Part shown: positions 1 to 5,503 of the stretch, in pieces
Layout of the letters: every line of letters starts with the position of its first letter
Position numbering within the stretch: the stretch's first letter is position 1
Assembly (NCBI GenBank): GCA_964648365.1
Contig: CAZYLK010000230.1
Location: 1 to 8,398, forward strand
Reading direction: 5' to 3'
Length of the DNA: 8,398 bases
Origin: SURF-32 sp964648365
GTDB taxonomy: Bacteria; Planctomycetota; Phycisphaerae; UBA1845
Notes under the pieces: generated by a model
Database searches by the model: none
Seen by the model: the letters and a program-made list of their open reading frames with translations, nothing else
What the model was told of the DNA's origin: nothing
Position numbers and translations under genes: made by a program

Positions 1-3
1 TGG

Positions 4-28
4 CGAATAGCGAATAACGAATGACGAA
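4..28. repeat. Short degenerate heptamer tandem repeat
   Basis: Three and a half copies of a 7-bp unit read CGAATAG, CGAATAA, CGAATGA and CGAA. The array lies about 80 bp upstream of the MFS gene. It is AT-richer than its surroundings and shows no coding potential. A related heptamer array in the opposite orientation lies at 5360-5380. Short arrays of this kind are, from memory, common between genes in planctomycete genomes; their function is unknown. The array may continue beyond the left window edge. Confidence 0.6.
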
Positions 29-96
29 CGCTCGACCATCTCTCGGCATGCGCTACCTGCCTCCGCCGGGTTCACCCGTGGACCCGAACGATGACC

Positions 97-101
97 AGGA
101 G
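97..101 (+). promoter_or_regulatory. Ribosome binding site of the MFS transporter gene
   Basis: AGGAG is followed by a 5-nt spacer and GTG at 107. It decides the GTG start, because the first in-frame ATG is far inside the conserved first membrane segments. Confidence 0.75.
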
Positions 102-106
102 CACCC

Positions 107-1495
107 GTGAAGCGGTCGCCGCTCACCGTCGTTCTGTTCGTCGCGTTCGTCGATTTGATCGGCTTCGGGCTGATTATTCCGTTGCAGGCGGAATACGCGC
201 GTCGCCTGGATGCGTCGGCCACGACGCTCGGGGCGATGGTCGGCGTGTACGCGCTGATGCAGTTCATCTTCACGCCGATTCTGGGAAGCTGGTCGGACCG
301 CATCGGCCGCCGCCCGGTGCTGCTGCTGAGCATCGGCGGCAGCGTGCTCAGCCATATTCTGCTGGGCGTCGGCGACCTGGCGGCGTCGCTGCCGCTGCTG
401 TTCATCGCCCGCACCGTCGACGGCATTACCGGAGCGAACGTCGCCACGGCCCAGGCGTGCATCGCAGACGTCACGGAGGGTCGCGACCGTGCCCGCGGCA
501 TGGGCCTGTTCGGCGCGGCGTTCGGGCTGGGGTTCGTCGTCGGGCCGGCGCTGGCGGCGCTGCTGGCGTCGATCGGGAAGGCCGTCAGCGGACCGTACGG
601 CACGAGCTGGCCGGCGTTCGGCGCCGCGGCCGCGTCGCTGATATCGCTGATCATGGTTGCGCGCTACCTGCCGGAATCGGCTCATCGGCACAAGACCGCC
701 GATCGCGACGATCAGGCGGGACCGACACCGGCAGAAGCTGCCAATCGTGACGGTGACGACCCAGAATCGCGTGACCAGAGCGCGCACAAGCGCGCCGACC
801 GGCCATCCGACCGGTCAGACGAGTACGGCCCCCTGCCGACCCGATCGGCGGTGATCGGCCACGCCGTCGAGGGCCTGGCCATGGCCCGCGGCCGGCCCCG
901 GATCACGGAACTGCTGCTGATCTTCGTGATCAGCACGTTTGCGTTCGTGCTGATGGAGGTCACATTCGTTTATCTGTGCATGATGCGATTCGACATCGGC
1001 ATGGAGCAAGTCGGGCTTATCTTCGCCTACGTCGGCGTCGTGATGGTGATCGTTCAGGGCGGCCTGCTGGGGCGTCTGACGCGCCGGTTCGGCGAACCGC
1101 TGCTGATGACGATCGGGCCATTTGTGACCATGCTGGGCTACGTCGGGCTGGCGGTCCTGATGGACGTCAGCGGATCCGCGGCCGCGTGGGTGCTGTTGTT
1201 CGGCGCGTCGCTGGCGCTGGGGGTCGGCCGGGGGCTCGCCGGGCCGACGGTTACGGCGCTCATCTCGCGCCAGGTCGGCGGCGACCGGCAGGGCGCGGTG
1301 CTGGGCCTGTCGCAGGGGCTTGGCTACCTGGCCCGATGCGTTTCGCCTGTGCTGGCGGGGCTGCTGTTCGATGCGTCGCCGTCGTGGCCGTACTGGTTGG
1401 GCGCGGGAATGCTGCTGCTGATCGGGCTGTACTGCGCCGCGATACGGAGCCGACAGGAGGCGGCCATCGGGTGGCTGCGGCCGCCAAACGCCTGA
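107..1495 (+). CDS. MFS drug-efflux transporter, TetA/DHA1-like
   Basis: Predicted 462-residue inner-membrane proton-driven exporter of the major facilitator superfamily. The N-terminal half resembles TetA-type transporters: an Asp in the first helix (D16, in FVDLIGFGLIIP), motif A GSWSDRIGRRP at 60-70 in the loop after the second helix, IADVTEGRDRARG at about 119-131, and the antiporter motif C region ending in G146-P147. LPES at 188-191 closes the sixth helix. The second six-helix half runs from about 268 to 448. The GTG start is fixed by AGGAG 5 nt upstream. TetA proteins are near 400 residues; the excess lies mostly in the central cytoplasmic loop (about 192-262), which is rich in Arg, Asp and Pro and looks disordered. 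Fold and family are well supported. The substrate cannot be read from sequence, so tetracycline resistance should not be assumed. No operon partner is visible. Confidence 0.88.
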   Translation: MKRSPLTVVLFVAFVDLIGFGLIIPLQAEYARRLDASATTLGAMVGVYALMQFIFTPILGSWSDRIGRRPVLLLSIGGSVLSHILLGVGDLAASLPLLFIARTVDGITGANVATAQACIADVTEGRDRARGMGLFGAAFGLGFVVGPALAALLASIGKAVSGPYGTSWPAFGAAAASLISLIMVARYLPESAHRHKTADRDDQAGPTPAEAANRDGDDPESRDQSAHKRADRPSDRSDEYGPLPTRSAVIGHAVEGLAMARGRPRITELLLIFVISTFAFVLMEVTFVYLCMMRFDIGMEQVGLIFAYVGVVMVIVQGGLLGRLTRRFGEPLLMTIGPFVTMLGYVGLAVLMDVSGSAAAWVLLFGASLALGVGRGLAGPTVTALISRQVGGDRQGAVLGLSQGLGYLARCVSPVLAGLLFDASPSWPYWLGAGMLLLIGLYCAAIRSRQEAAIGWLRPPNA

Positions 1496-1727
1496 GGAGC
1501 CGATTCAGCACGGCCGCCGGCCGCTCGGATGGCGCCAGGCGGTCCAAGCCGTTCCCGGCACGCGCGTAACAACAAGGTGCGTAACAGACCCGGCACGCAC
1601 GCTCGAACGTGGCACGGCCCCGCCACGGGCGGATCTTCGACTTTCAGGCCGTGACTCGCAGCGTGGCATGCCCGTGCCTCTGTCGTGAATCGGTTTCCGT
1701 CCAGGCAAGCCAAATACAGAATCGCAA

Positions 1728-1751
1728 TCACGGGCAAGATGCCCGTGCCAC
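1728..1751. repeat. Dispersed palindromic repeat (HGQDARAT type)
   Basis: A perfect 7-bp inverted repeat CACGGGC (1729-1735) and GCCCGTG (1741-1747) with loop AAGAT is followed by CCACG. One frame reads HGQDARAT, and the opposite strand reads GILPV. I recall these peptide strings from spurious ORFs in planctomycete and verrucomicrobial genomes, where the DNA is a dispersed repeat. A partial copy (ATGCCCGTGCC) lies at 1668-1678. Function is unknown; it could be a REP-like element or structured RNA. Confidence 0.65.
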
Positions 1752-1847
1752 GCGCGCCGCCCGCGGCTTCAAGGCCCCGCTGATTGCGTCGGGCGCGCCG
1801 AACCCACCACCGTCCCTTACCTTCGCGCAAGATGATCCGATATCCGT

Positions 1848-1853
1848 TAAAAT
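1848..1853 (+). promoter_or_regulatory. Possible -10 element for the SixA-CHAD gene
   Basis: TAAAAT matches the sigma-70 -10 consensus at 5 of 6 positions. It lies 48 bp before the ATG at 1902, in a GC-rich setting where such a hexamer stands out. No good -35 is found at 16-18 bp upstream, so the call is weak. Confidence 0.3.
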
Positions 1854-1889
1854 GGCCGCCGCCGCCGGCCGTTCGTGCCGGCCCGGCTC

Positions 1890-1896
1890 AGGAGGG
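1890..1896 (+). promoter_or_regulatory. Ribosome binding site of the SixA-CHAD gene
   Basis: AGGAGGG is a near-perfect SD with a 5-nt spacer to ATG at 1902. It selects that ATG over the in-frame GTG at 1875, which would add nine residues not typical of the family and would place the SD inside the gene. Confidence 0.85.
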
Positions 1897-1901
1897 TCGT
1901 C

Positions 1902-3344
1902 ATGGAAGTCTATCTCGTTCGTCACGCCATCGCCGAAGAGCGCAGTCCACAGGTGCAGGAGGAACAGCGCGCCCTGACCCCAGAAGGGTCTCAGCGGTTT
2001 GCGCTGCACGTCAAAGCGCTTCAGCGACTCGGCGTCAAGCTGGACGAAATCTGGACCAGCCCACTGGTGCGGGCGAAGCAAACGGCCGACCTGCTGACGC
2101 CGCTGAACGCCGGCAGCCAGCCGCGCATCGTCGAGGAACTGTCGCCGAATGGGAGCATCGACGGGGTGATTCACCAGATCGTATCGCGGCCGGAGCTTGG
2201 CAGCGTCGCGGTGGTCGGGCATGAACCCGGCATGAGCCTGCTGGCGGCCGCGCTGCTTGCGTCGCAGGACGAGGCGGGCGTCGAGTTCAAGAAGGGCGCC
2301 GTCGCCTGCATCGAGGTGCAGCCCGCGTCGCAGGATGAGCCGGTTTCCGCCCACACGCGGCTGCGTTGGCTGATGACGCCGAAGCAACTTCGCACGCTCG
2401 GCTCGGAAGCGGTCGCGCTGGTGGAATCGGGCCAGGAGCAAGCCGGCGAGGCGAAACCAGTCGCAGAACGGCTGGTCGCGTTCTGCCGCAAGCAACTCGA
2501 CAAGCTCCAGTCCAGCCTCGACAGCATCGGTGGCGAGGACGACGCGGACGCGGTGCATGACTTTCGGGTCGCCACCCGCCGGCTCAGCGAGCCGCTGCGC
2601 GTGCTGGCGGCTGTCGTCGACGCAAAGCGCATCAGGAAGCTGCGCAGCGAGCTGGGGGACTTGCGGCGCACGTTCCGTACGGTGCGCGATCTTGACGTGC
2701 TGGTTGGGTCGATCGGCCGCGACCGCGATGCACAACGGCTCGAGGCCGACGCCGCGGCCCGCGCGATCGCCACGCTCAGCGCCGCGCGGGCCCTGTCGAT
2801 GCAGGCGGCGGGGAAGGCACTCGGCGATCTGAAGCCCGCCCGGGCCGGTCGTCGCATCGAGGCACTCTGCGAATCCGTCGCCGCGGCCGCCGATGGGTCG
2901 AACGGTGCGGCGCTTGATGAAGCACTACGCGGCCGGTGGGAGGTGAAGGCCGACGGCGCCCTGGCGTTCGAGCCTGATCCCCCGCCCGACTCCGACCTCC
3001 ATGCCCTCCGCATCCGCCTCAAGGGGCTGCGATACTGCACCGAGTTGCGCGCCGCGGTCTCCGAGTTCGCTGACGAAGAGCTTCTGACGGCGCTTCGAAC
3101 CGTGCAGGACTCGCTCGGTCTGTGGAACGATCACCAGTTCGCGGCCCGCACAGTCACGCGCCTGGCGATGTCGCCGGGCGCCCTGTCCCACGCCAGCGAC
3201 TGGTCGCCAACGCTGCTCCGCTACGCCGCAGGGCGGATCGACGACATGCGGCGGCTCGGCGGCGAGGCGCGGTGCAACTGGATGCAGGTTCGGGCGATGA
3301 TCGAGCGCGAACGGACGGCATGCGCGGACGCGGCGCGTTCCTGA
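1902..3344 (+). CDS. SixA phosphohistidine phosphatase-CHAD domain fusion
   Basis: A 480-residue, probably cytoplasmic protein with two domains. Residues 1 to about 160 are a SixA-type histidine phosphatase: VRHAIAEE with catalytic R7-H8, SPLVRAKQT with R57, and VGHEPG with H107 are all in place. SixA enzymes remove phosphate from phosphohistidine on phosphorelay or phosphotransfer proteins. Residues about 185-480 form a CHAD domain, an alpha-helical repeat rich in conserved His, Arg and Lys that binds inorganic polyphosphate in characterised members. Its two signatures are VHDFRVATRRL (218-228) and LHALRIRLKGLRY (366-378), followed by LRTVQDSLGLWNDH. The start at MEVYLVRH is fixed by a strong SD and matches known SixA N-termini. 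Both domains look complete, with no frameshift. The joint role is inferred: the CHAD part may bring the phosphatase to polyphosphate, or polyphosphate may regulate it. The gene is monocistronic, convergent with the dehydrogenase gene. Confidence 0.88.
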   Translation: MEVYLVRHAIAEERSPQVQEEQRALTPEGSQRFALHVKALQRLGVKLDEIWTSPLVRAKQTADLLTPLNAGSQPRIVEELSPNGSIDGVIHQIVSRPELGSVAVVGHEPGMSLLAAALLASQDEAGVEFKKGAVACIEVQPASQDEPVSAHTRLRWLMTPKQLRTLGSEAVALVESGQEQAGEAKPVAERLVAFCRKQLDKLQSSLDSIGGEDDADAVHDFRVATRRLSEPLRVLAAVVDAKRIRKLRSELGDLRRTFRTVRDLDVLVGSIGRDRDAQRLEADAAARAIATLSAARALSMQAAGKALGDLKPARAGRRIEALCESVAAAADGSNGAALDEALRGRWEVKADGALAFEPDPPPDSDLHALRIRLKGLRYCTELRAAVSEFADEELLTALRTVQDSLGLWNDHQFAARTVTRLAMSPGALSHASDWSPTLLRYAAGRIDDMRRLGGEARCNWMQVRAMIERERTACADAARS

Positions 3345-3455
3345 GGATCGGCGCGCGTTGACGCGTCGTGAATCCCGTCCTGCAAAATCACGCGGATGTC
3401 GTCGCCGACAGCACGCCGCAGCGTCACGAGGCAGCGCCGATCACGCCGAAGCTCG

Positions 3456-4706
3456 TCAGGCAGGCAGGATCAGCGCCTTGACCGTCTTGCCCGCCGCGAC
3501 GTCGTCAACGGCACGGTCGGCGTCCTTGAGCGCATATCGCGACAGCGGAAACGCCGACCACATCGCCCGTGCCCGCGGCGTATCCAGAACGCGGACACTG
3601 CGATGGAAATGTGAGTAGTCCGATCCCCAGCAGCCGCGGACGTCGAGGTGCTTCTTGTTCAGGTCCAGATGCGGGTTGAGGCTGACGTCGCCGGCGTTGG
3701 TGTATTGCCCGACGACCACGACCCGGCCCGCGTCGCGCGTCCAGCGCATCGCCTGCACCACGGCCGCGGGCGCCCCGGCGGCCTCGATGGATACATCCGC
3801 GCCGCGCCCGCCGGTGCGATCCATGACCCACGCCATTCGGTCGACTTCGGCCGTCGTCGTGATGTCCAGCGTGTCGGCCGCGCCGATCGCTCGCGCCACG
3901 TTCAGCCGATGTTGCGGGGCGCCGAGGCACAGCACGCGCCCCGCCCCGCGCAGCAACGCGAACGCGACGCAGGACAGCCCGACCGGCCCCGCCCCGAGAA
4001 CGAGCACGGTGTCGCCGATGTTCACGTCCGCCCGTTCGACCGCGTGCAGAGCCGTCGGCATCGAACATCCGCCGGCCATGAAGAGTTCGGGCGTGACGCT
4101 GTCCGGCCGTGCGTATGCATCGTCGCCATCCGCACACCGAGCCGCGGGCTTCAGCCCGCGCGAAGGCTCGGATCGCGACGCCCCCCCCCGATCGGCGACG
4201 GACTCTGAATCGCCAGCATCGCCAGTACCGTGCAGCGCACCCGACGTGGGTCCGCCCGCCAAGGCGATGCACCGCGTCCCCGGCTTGATGTAGACGTACT
4301 GCGACCATCCGCCGGTCAGGCCGTCGTCGACGCCGTAGGTGATGCCGTAGACCTTCCGCTTCGGGCAGCGCGTCGAGGCCTTGTCGATCAGGCATGCCCG
4401 GCACTGATGGCACGTGCGGTGGACGTCGAGAAACGTAACTACGTCGCCCTCGATGAACGGCACTCCGTCGACGTCCAGCAGTTGCCCGCGAATCCGCTCC
4501 AGAACACCGACGGTCACGTGCCCCGGGATGATCGGGTACGGCACGCCCGCCAGCCGACCCTCGCGCAAATGCACGTCAGTGCCACAGACCTCGCTGCACG
4601 TCACCCGCAGCAGCGCCGAATCCGGCTCAAGCTCCGGCAGCGGCCACTCGCGCAGCTCAACGGGCCGATCGGGCGCAGGCATGACGGCGGCAAGGCAGGT
4701 CTTCAT
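3456..4706 (-). CDS. Zinc-dependent medium-chain alcohol dehydrogenase-like oxidoreductase
   Basis: A 416-residue NAD(P)-dependent dehydrogenase of the zinc MDR superfamily; cytoplasmic, substrate unknown. Catalytic-zinc candidates are C41 in CGTD and H63 in PGHV. The usual GHE glutamate is Val64. The structural-zinc lobe has C99, C102, C105 and C114. KVYGITYGVDDGLTGGWS (118-135) recalls the TM0436-like subgroup. The Rossmann motif is GAGPVG (238-243), and the protein ends in a normal C-terminal fold. MDR enzymes are usually 340-370 residues; the excess is residues about 150-200, a hydrophilic stretch between the catalytic and nucleotide domains that is encoded by repeat DNA (4107-4259). The reading frame stays open across it. 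The ATG at 4706 is chosen because the protein begins there with the family's N-terminus; an open frame to 5078 is repeat and antisense sequence. The SD is weak (AGAGAAG). The gene is convergent with SixA-CHAD, and the 111-bp gap between them shows no clear terminator. Confidence 0.85.
   Translation of the reverse strand: MKTCLAAVMPAPDRPVELREWPLPELEPDSALLRVTCSEVCGTDVHLREGRLAGVPYPIIPGHVTVGVLERIRGQLLDVDGVPFIEGDVVTFLDVHRTCHQCRACLIDKASTRCPKRKVYGITYGVDDGLTGGWSQYVYIKPGTRCIALAGGPTSGALHGTGDAGDSESVADRGGASRSEPSRGLKPAARCADGDDAYARPDSVTPELFMAGGCSMPTALHAVERADVNIGDTVLVLGAGPVGLSCVAFALLRGAGRVLCLGAPQHRLNVARAIGAADTLDITTTAEVDRMAWVMDRTGGRGADVSIEAAGAPAAVVQAMRWTRDAGRVVVVGQYTNAGDVSLNPHLDLNKKHLDVRGCWGSDYSHFHRSVRVLDTPRARAMWSAFPLSRYALKDADRAVDDVAAGKTVKALILPA
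4107..4259. repeat. In-frame repeat-derived insertion inside the dehydrogenase gene
   Basis: About 153 bp, a multiple of three, separates the codons for ALA (148-150) from PDSVTPEL (201-208), which would be adjacent in ordinary relatives. It contains an imperfect hairpin at 4138-4170: CGCGGGCT (4143-4150) pairs with AGCCCGCG (4153-4160), with an outer arm CGAGC/GCTCG. It also contains a run of nine C at 4181-4189. The encoded peptide includes SRGLKPAAR, which I recall as a translation of a dispersed planctomycete repeat. Near-copies GTCCGGCCG (4101-4109) and GTCCGCCCG (4250-4258) flank it and could be a target-site duplication. Exact borders are inferred. Confidence 0.55.
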
Positions 4707-4723
4707 GTGCGTGTCTTCTCTGA

Positions 4724-4814
4724 TGTGGCACCGGTTTTCAACCGGTGGGGCTGGTGTGGCACCGGGCTTGTAACCGGTGGGTCCGGTGTGGCACCGGTTT
4801 GTAACCGGTGAGCC
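4724..4814. repeat. Three tandem palindromic repeat units
   Basis: Units start with TGTGGCACCGG at 4724, 4755 and 4787 and are 31, 32 and about 28 bp long. Units 1 and 3 contain a perfect inverted repeat CACCGGTT/AACCGGTG with a 3-nt loop (4729-4747 and 4792-4810). Unit 2 (4760-4779) keeps only CACCGG/CCGGTG. The array ends 18 bp before the dehydrogenase start codon, so it would lie in that gene's leader or promoter. Units abut with no spacers, so this is not a CRISPR array. Confidence 0.85.
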
Positions 4815-4894
4815 GAGTTTGCGCCCCAGACAGCGGGAACCCACGGCCCCATAATCGAAACGCCAGGCCGGAAGACTTGAGCCGCCCTGCCTTG

Positions 4895-4923
4895 TCGTCA
4901 TGCGGAGGGCCAAACGGTATAAT
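4895..4923 (+). promoter_or_regulatory. Sigma-70-like promoter of the antitoxin/toxin pair
   Basis: TCGTCA (4895-4900, 4 of 6 to the -35 consensus), a 17-bp spacer, and TATAAT (4918-4923, perfect -10). A transcript would start near 4930, about 32 nt before the antitoxin ATG. Confidence 0.65.
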
Positions 4924-4961
4924 CCAGTGATGGCCGATGATGTGCGGAGGACGAGTGTTCC

Positions 4962-5195
4962 ATGACCATGCGATTCACTGCGATTGTCGAGCACGGCCTG
5001 CTGCGACCCACCGAGCCGATCTCCCTGCGGGACGGCACAACGGTCGATGCCATCCTCATCCGCCCGGATAACGGCCACCCGTCAGGAGATCCAGCGAAGA
5101 TCCTGGCCCAGATCGCGGCCATGCCGGTCGAGGCGGGCGGTCGTGAATTCGGTGGTCGCGATCATGACCGGGTTCTTTACGGGGATCGAAGTTGA
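4962..5195 (+). CDS. DUF104 (AF2212-like) family antitoxin
   Basis: A 77-residue protein opening with MTMRFTAIVEHGLLRPTEP and continuing LRDGTTVDAIL, the pattern of DUF104/AF2212-like antitoxins, which are short beta-rich proteins often encoded just before VapC-type PIN toxins. The C-terminus ends in DHDRVLYGDRS, which resembles antitoxin tails I recall from gene pairs with PIN partners and probably makes the toxin-binding segment. GGAGG at 4946-4950 lies 11 nt before the chosen ATG; the alternative ATG at 4968 would be 17 nt away. Its stop codon overlaps the toxin's TTG start (TTGA), as expected for coupled translation. It has its own promoter at 4895-4923. The gene looks intact although its toxin is truncated. 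Family assignment is by pattern recall and is fairly secure. Confidence 0.72.
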   Translation: MTMRFTAIVEHGLLRPTEPISLRDGTTVDAILIRPDNGHPSGDPAKILAQIAAMPVEAGGREFGGRDHDRVLYGDRS

Positions 5196-5308
5196 TCTTC
5201 GTCGATTCCGGCGCGTGGTTCGCCAGCGTCATCCCGTCTGACACGGATCACGCCGCGGCGTCCGCATGGCTGGCCAAGAACAACGAGCCGCGCGTCACAA
5301 CCGATTAG
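5192..5308 (+). pseudogene. Truncated VapC-like PIN-domain toxin
   Basis: From TTG at 5192, overlapping the antitoxin stop, the frame reads (M)IFVDSGAWFASVIPSD and on to NNEPRVTTD, then TAG at 5306. The opening FVDSGAWFA with its first catalytic Asp (D5), and the later TTD, are typical of PIN ribonuclease toxins of about 130-140 residues. Only 38 residues remain. Sequence after the stop does not resume the PIN fold in any frame I examined, so this is a deletion or replacement of the 3' part, not a single nonsense change. The other acidic active-site residues are missing, so nuclease activity is not expected. The normal overlap with the antitoxin indicates a once-functional operon. Confidence 0.7.
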
Positions 5309-5359
5309 CCGACACTTTGGGTGGCGCCAATCAACACGTTGCAGGCAGCGCTTTTTCTG

Positions 5360-5380
5360 CATTCGACATTTGACATTCCC
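5360..5380. repeat. Short heptamer repeat downstream of the toxin remnant
   Basis: Three 7-bp units read CATTCGA, CATTTGA and CATTCCC. On the opposite strand they belong to the same GAATNNC heptamer family as the array at 4-28. It lies in the 195-bp non-coding gap 5309-5503, which otherwise holds only the hairpin at 5439-5466. Confidence 0.5.
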
Positions 5381-5438
5381 AAGTGGGGGTTGCCAATCGC
5401 GGGCAGTCGCGTTCACGCAGCGTCATCCCAAGAACACC

Positions 5439-5466
5439 GCAGGCCCGGCAATGATACCGGGCCTGC
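5439..5466 (-). terminator. Strong hairpin, likely terminator of the secreted-protein operon
   Basis: A perfect 10-bp stem GCAGGCCCGG/CCGGGCCTGC with an 8-nt loop begins 37 bp past the stop of the minus-strand secreted protein gene. The following minus-strand bases (GGTGTTCTTGG) are only moderately T-rich, so intrinsic termination is likely but not textbook. It also lies downstream of the plus-strand toxin remnant and may serve both directions. Confidence 0.6.
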
Positions 5467-5503
5467 TGAAAAACTCACTGTCACACGCAACGCCGCGCCG
5501 CGC

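Larger units (their letters stand above)
1496..1901. other. Non-coding gap with palindromic repeats
   Basis: These 406 bp between the MFS gene and the SixA-CHAD gene hold no convincing gene. Open frames across it (for example 1609-1977 on +) have no SD, no recognisable domain, and translate repeat DNA. The gap holds an inverted repeat CGTGGC/GCCACG with an 8-nt loop at 1608-1627, an 11-bp direct repeat ATGCCCGTGCC at 1668-1678 and 1739-1749, and the hairpin at 1729-1747. A possible -10 and the SD of the next gene are at its right end. No strong terminator with a T-run follows the MFS gene. Confidence 0.6.

Noticed and set aside
53..787. 244-residue minus-strand frame opposite the MFS gene
   Set aside because: Arg-rich and Gln-rich shadow frame; the plus strand encodes a clear transporter.
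1875..1901. GTG at 1875 as the start of SixA-CHAD
   Set aside because: It precedes the strong SD at 1890-1896, and the added residues are atypical; the ATG at 1902 fits SixA proteins.
1609..1977. 122-residue plus-strand frame in the gap and into SixA-CHAD
   Set aside because: No SD, no domain, translates a dispersed repeat, and runs out of frame into a well-supported gene.
1728..2735. 335-residue minus-strand frame opposite SixA-CHAD
   Set aside because: A GC-rich shadow of the plus-strand gene with low-complexity content and no recognisable motif.
3345..3455. Terminator between the convergent SixA-CHAD and dehydrogenase genes
   Set aside because: Only 4-5 bp inverted repeats without T-runs were found; nothing strong enough to call.
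4724..4814. Possible CRISPR array
   Set aside because: Only three units, directly abutting with no unique spacers, each internally palindromic; no cas genes nearby.
4707..5078. N-terminal extension of the dehydrogenase to 540 residues
   Set aside because: It translates the tandem palindromes and the antisense of the antitoxin gene; the family N-terminus begins at the ATG at 4706.
5309..5503. Continuation of the PIN toxin after the stop by frameshift or read-through
   Set aside because: No frame after 5308 gives the acidic motifs or length of a PIN domain; the DNA is repeat and hairpin sequence.
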